Source of the DNA: an uncultured Ruminococcus sp.
GTDB lineage: Bacteria; Bacillota; Clostridia; Oscillospirales; Ruminococcaceae
NCBI GenBank assembly: GCA_946186215.1
Contig: CAMHMM010000086.1
Span: 1 to 7,964 of the forward strand
Reading direction: 5' to 3'
DNA: 7,964 nt
Numbering within the stretch: position 1 is the stretch's first letter; each line of letters begins with the position of its first letter. The position numbers and the translations under genes are program-made. The notes beneath the pieces are model-generated. The model searched no databases. It was not told the DNA's origin and was given only the letters and a program-made list of their open reading frames with translations. Positions 6,605 to 7,964 of the stretch are shown here, piece after piece.

Positions 6605-7078
6605 TCAGGTCTTCTTTTCCTTTGAATACTCAACGGCAAATGCTCCCACATCGAGAGCTATTATAAGAATGGCATCGGTGGGGAATCCGACTATTGCCGG
6701 AAGCTGGAGCGCTCCGACGACAACAAGTGCTGCTGCGCCGAGATAGAACCATTTTATTTTTGAGAACACACCTATAAAGCCGCACACGCAGCTTATAACA
6801 CACATTGTAAGATAAGGGCGGATATAGCTTGAAGCTATCATTCCTCCCAGTGCCTCCCATCCGTTTGAGGATGAGGAGGCACTTTGCATATTGGAATACA
6901 CCCCGAAGGAGTATATTGCAGCTGCTACGGCAGATATCACTCCCAGAACGGGGAGCTTTTTCTTTTCAACCGTGGGCTTTGTGTCGAGGTTGGTAATGCC
7001 GCCGGGCTTTACTATTTCAAACTGACACGACGGGCAAACATGCTTATCTGTTTCATAACCGCAATTAGGACAGCGCAT
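6605..7078 (-). CDS. Zinc-ribbon membrane protein of unknown function
   Basis: A 157-residue protein beginning with a zinc ribbon, CPNC at 3-6 and CPSC at 15-18, followed by a Lys/Pro linker (about 24-42) and about four hydrophobic helices (roughly 43-60, 86-105, 109-127 and 131-149), with a Ser-rich loop at 67-72. Small N-terminal zinc ribbons fused to membrane helices are common in Firmicutes and mostly uncharacterised; the ribbon would be cytoplasmic. The start is ATG 7078, with AAGGAG at 7094-7089 ten bases ahead. The frame stays open to 7168, but the 30 extra residues there look like leader sequence and would place the zinc ribbon oddly inside. It is the first gene of a two-gene operon with the lipoprotein (gap 18 bases) and is divergent from the XRE regulator, which may control it. 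The specific function is unknown. Confidence 0.85.
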   Translation of the reverse strand: MRCPNCGYETDKHVCPSCQFEIVKPGGITNLDTKPTVEKKKLPVLGVISAVAAAIYSFGVYSNMQSASSSSNGWEALGGMIASSYIRPYLTMCVISCVCGFIGVFSKIKWFYLGAAALVVVGALQLPAIVGFPTDAILIIALDVGAFAVEYSKEKKT

Positions 7079-7088
7079 ATCATCAGTT

Positions 7089-7094
7089 CTCCTT
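7089..7094 (-). promoter_or_regulatory. Ribosome binding site that sets the zinc-ribbon protein start
   Basis: AAGGAG read leftwards, ten bases before ATG 7078. An out-of-frame ATG two bases nearer is not used by the zinc-ribbon frame. This site argues against the longer start at 7168. Confidence 0.75.
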
Positions 7095-7182
7095 TCATAT
7101 CCGGAATGATCTGTAATTCGTAAAATTTTCACGCCCTTATATAAGGAGGCAGACATCGGCTCCCGCAATAAGTGCTGATATT

Positions 7183-7191
7183 ATTTTACCA
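7183..7191 (-). promoter_or_regulatory. Extended -10 promoter of the zinc-ribbon/lipoprotein operon
   Basis: On the minus strand TGGTAAAAT (7191-7183) fits the extended -10 form TGnTATAAT. No good -35 is seen (the 17-base position holds CACAAA), which is usual for extended -10 promoters. The leader to ATG 7078 would be about 100 bases and includes the 12-bp palindrome CCTTATATAAGG at 7135-7146. Confidence 0.5.
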
Positions 7192-7212
7192 CAAATAAAA
7201 GTGCTTTTGTGG
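7189..7212. promoter_or_regulatory. Inverted repeat CCACAAA-N10-TTTGTGG, candidate operator
   Basis: Seven-base half-sites at 7189-7195 and 7206-7212 are perfectly symmetric with a 10-base spacer. The left half overlaps the extended -10 of the leftward operon, so a bound regulator such as the adjacent XRE protein would block it. Symmetry is seen; regulator identity is inferred. Confidence 0.5.
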
Positions 7213-7232
7213 GAAATCCACTGATATGATAT

Positions 7233-7254
7233 GGTACTCCACCGAAATAGTACC
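7233..7254. promoter_or_regulatory. Inverted repeat GGTACT-N10-AGTACC, candidate operator
   Basis: Six-base half-sites at 7233-7238 and 7249-7254 are perfectly symmetric with a 10-base spacer. It covers the region where the -35 of the rightward XRE gene promoter would be, a usual position for an autorepressor site. Confidence 0.5.
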
Positions 7255-7260
7255 GCCATG

Positions 7261-7269
7261 TGGTAAAAT
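7261..7269 (+). promoter_or_regulatory. Extended -10 promoter of the XRE regulator gene
   Basis: TGGTAAAAT fits the extended -10 form TGnTATAAT and lies about 28 bases before the ATG at 7297, predicting a start near 7276. No clear -35 is present. The 12 bases at 7259-7270 are the same as those of the divergent promoter on the other strand (7193-7182). Confidence 0.6.
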
Positions 7270-7284
7270 ACGGATATGGATAAA

Positions 7285-7290
7285 AAGGAG
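7285..7290 (+). promoter_or_regulatory. Ribosome binding site that sets the XRE regulator start
   Basis: AAGGAG six bases before ATG 7297. An upstream in-frame ATG at 7276 coincides with the predicted transcription start and has no such site. Confidence 0.85.
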
Positions 7291-7296
7291 AAAACG

Positions 7297-7599
7297 ATGG
7301 ATTTTGGTCACAGACTGAAGGAACTGCGTCAGAATGCAAGGCTTACACAAAAGCAGCTTGCTCAGAGAGTGGGAGTTTCCAAGTCGGTCATATCATACTA
7401 CGAGCTGGGAGAGCGTGCGCCCTCGCCTGATGTGCTTATCCGCTTTTCAAGGATATTCGGGATAAGCACGGACGAGCTTCTCGGTATCGGCAGGCATAGC
7501 GCTCTTGATACCGAAGGACTCACAAAGGATGATATAGACCTTTTGCTTGCTGTCATAAGGCATTTGAAGGATAAAAACGGGATCACAGCGGGAAAGTGA
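7297..7599 (+). CDS. Small XRE-type (Cro/CI-like) transcriptional regulator
   Basis: A 100-residue DNA-binding protein. Residues 4-58 form an HTH_3 domain: RLKELRQNARLTQKQLAQRVGVSKSVIS split over about 6-32, with the recognition helix around SKSVISYYELG and the typical continuation APSPDVLIRFSRIFGISTDELLG. A short C-terminal part (about 67-95, GLTKDDIDLLLAVIRHL) forms a helix often seen in small chromosomal and phage-derived regulators of Firmicutes and probably serves dimerisation. It has no peptidase or ligand domain. It is transcribed alone, with its own promoter and a terminator 40 bases after the stop, and is divergent from the zinc-ribbon/lipoprotein operon. Two inverted repeats in the shared region suggest it regulates itself and perhaps that operon; this is inference. 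There is no phage gene nearby, so a prophage origin is not supported. Confidence 0.92.
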   Translation: MDFGHRLKELRQNARLTQKQLAQRVGVSKSVISYYELGERAPSPDVLIRFSRIFGISTDELLGIGRHSALDTEGLTKDDIDLLLAVIRHLKDKNGITAGK

Positions 7600-7639
7600 G
7601 ATCTGCATAAACCAGACGGGGAGAGGGTGCGGACAAAAT

Positions 7640-7669
7640 AAAAAAGCCGGTCAGAAGACTGGCTTTTTT
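7640..7669 (+). terminator. Intrinsic terminator after the XRE regulator
   Basis: A 13-bp stem (7640-7652 with 7657-7669, one G-T wobble) closes on the tetraloop AGAA. Its base is six A paired with six T, so it should work in both directions. Confidence 0.95.
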
Positions 7670-7693
7670 ATTTCGATCTGTCATAAACTTTCA

Positions 7694-7844
7694 TTTGCGG
7701 CTCGGAACTTTAAAATGTAAAAAGGTAACAGTCAGTTTGTTCGTAACCAACCCCACCGCCTCGCTTCTCTCGGCACCTCACTAAATTTGCCTTGCCGACC
7801 GGACAGACACAAACTCAGACTATCCAAAAGTTTCGAGCCACAAA
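7694..7844. repeat. Nested long-range inverted repeat, possible structured RNA or repeat element
   Basis: Three nested pairings can be drawn. The outer arms 7694-7711 and 7827-7844 match at 16 of 18 positions plus one G-T. The middle arms 7730-7740 and 7809-7821 match fully apart from a two-base bulge. The inner hairpin TCGGCA/TGCCGA (7770-7775 with 7793-7798) is perfect with a 17-base loop. All three are in compatible order, so one transcript could fold into a single long stem. Confidence 0.5.
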
Positions 7845-7914
7845 GTCCGTTACACTTCAAATGAGAGTACGAGAGGGTGCAGGCTCAGCCTGCCTTGCCT
7901 CCCCTTTCAGGCAT

Positions 7915-7951
7915 AAGCGCACACTTAAGCAAAAAAAGCGCAGACTAAGCA
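7915..7951. repeat. Imperfect tandem direct repeat, two copies
   Basis: AAGCGCACACTTAAGCA (7915-7931) is followed after four A by AAGCGCAGACTAAGCA (7936-7951), a period of about 21 bases with one substitution and one deletion. The window ends 13 bases later, so further copies may lie outside. Confidence 0.5.
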
Positions 7952-7964
7952 GTTTTGGGATGCG

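Larger units (their letters stand above)
7670..7964. other. Gene-free, structure-rich intergenic stretch (reaches the window edge)
   Basis: No open frame with a ribosome binding site is seen on either strand. The region holds nested inverted repeats (7694-7844), a small perfect inverted repeat GCAGGCT-C-AGCCTGC (7879-7893), a second small hairpin TGCCT/AGGCA (7896-7900 with 7909-7913), and an imperfect direct repeat (7915-7951). The CACCGCCTCGCTTCTCTCGG style of sequence at 7755-7773 recalls dispersed intergenic repeats I associate with gut Clostridia; this is from memory and unverified. No recognised tRNA, riboswitch or rRNA is present. Confidence 0.6.

Noticed and set aside
6333..6746. Plus-strand open frame with Val/Ala-rich product
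   Set aside because: It is the reverse of the Thr-rich linker codons of the lipoprotein, which produce a low-complexity antisense frame, and runs across two real minus-strand genes.
7079..7168. 30-residue N-terminal extension of the zinc-ribbon protein
   Set aside because: AAGGAG at 7094-7089 points to ATG 7078, and the extension covers leader sequence and the palindrome at 7135-7146; zinc ribbons of this type normally begin at the N-terminus.
7297..7599. XRE regulator as sign of a prophage or toxin-antitoxin pair
   Set aside because: It is a single gene closed by its own terminator, with no phage genes and no small toxin partner beside it.
7670..7964. CRISPR array or tRNA in the right-hand gene-free stretch
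   Set aside because: There are only two imperfect short repeats with a 4-base gap, no regular spacers, and no cloverleaf with a CCA-type acceptor end.

Overview
The window looks like a chromosomal segment from a gut or rumen Clostridia-type Firmicute, most likely Ruminococcus or a close relative in the Oscillospiraceae. This rests on mid-range GC, strong AAGGAG ribosome binding sites 6-10 bases before most starts, A/T-flanked intrinsic terminators, and a lipoprotein with a long Thr/Ala/Pro linker of the kind common in that group. The genus is an inference. I see no phage structural gene, transposase, CRISPR array, rRNA or tRNA.

Left part (1-3780, + strand): the 3' end of an unrecognised gene, a hairpin, a small two-helix membrane protein resembling the DUF3592 family, then three tandem paralogous membrane-anchored alpha/beta hydrolases closed by a strong terminator. 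The hydrolases share the same layout: a signal anchor, SG at residues 72-73, KFGYG at 101-105, the nucleophile Ser at 142, and Asp at 166. They differ in the His loop and in the usual acid position. Paralogue alignment and ribosome binding sites place their starts at 845, 1802 and 2763.

Middle part (3784-5700, - strand): a compact, translationally coupled operon reading MarR-type regulator, 8-helix membrane protein, flavodoxin-like protein. Its promoter (TTGACA, 17 bases, TATACT) lies in and beside a 42-bp near-palindrome that is a good candidate MarR operator, so the operon is probably autoregulated. The layout suggests an inducible flavin/redox function tied to an unknown membrane protein.

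Right-middle part (5730-7296, - strand): a two-gene operon encoding a zinc-ribbon membrane protein and a Thr-rich lipoprotein with two probable FxLYD-like beta domains, ended by an intrinsic terminator. It is divergent from a small XRE-type regulator (7297-7599, + strand). The two divergent promoters carry the same 12-base extended -10 sequence on opposite strands. Two inverted repeats, each with a 10-base spacer, lie between them, which suggests shared control.

Right end (7600-7964): after a very good terminator there is no credible gene. The stretch contains nested long-range inverted repeats (7694-7844), small hairpins and short direct repeats. It is best read as a structured intergenic repeat or possibly a small RNA.

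No complete known defence or mobile system is present. The less ordinary items are the hydrolase triplet with a possibly relocated catalytic acid, the MarR/8-helix/flavodoxin operon with its large palindrome, the mirrored promoter pair, and the folded intergenic element at the right end.
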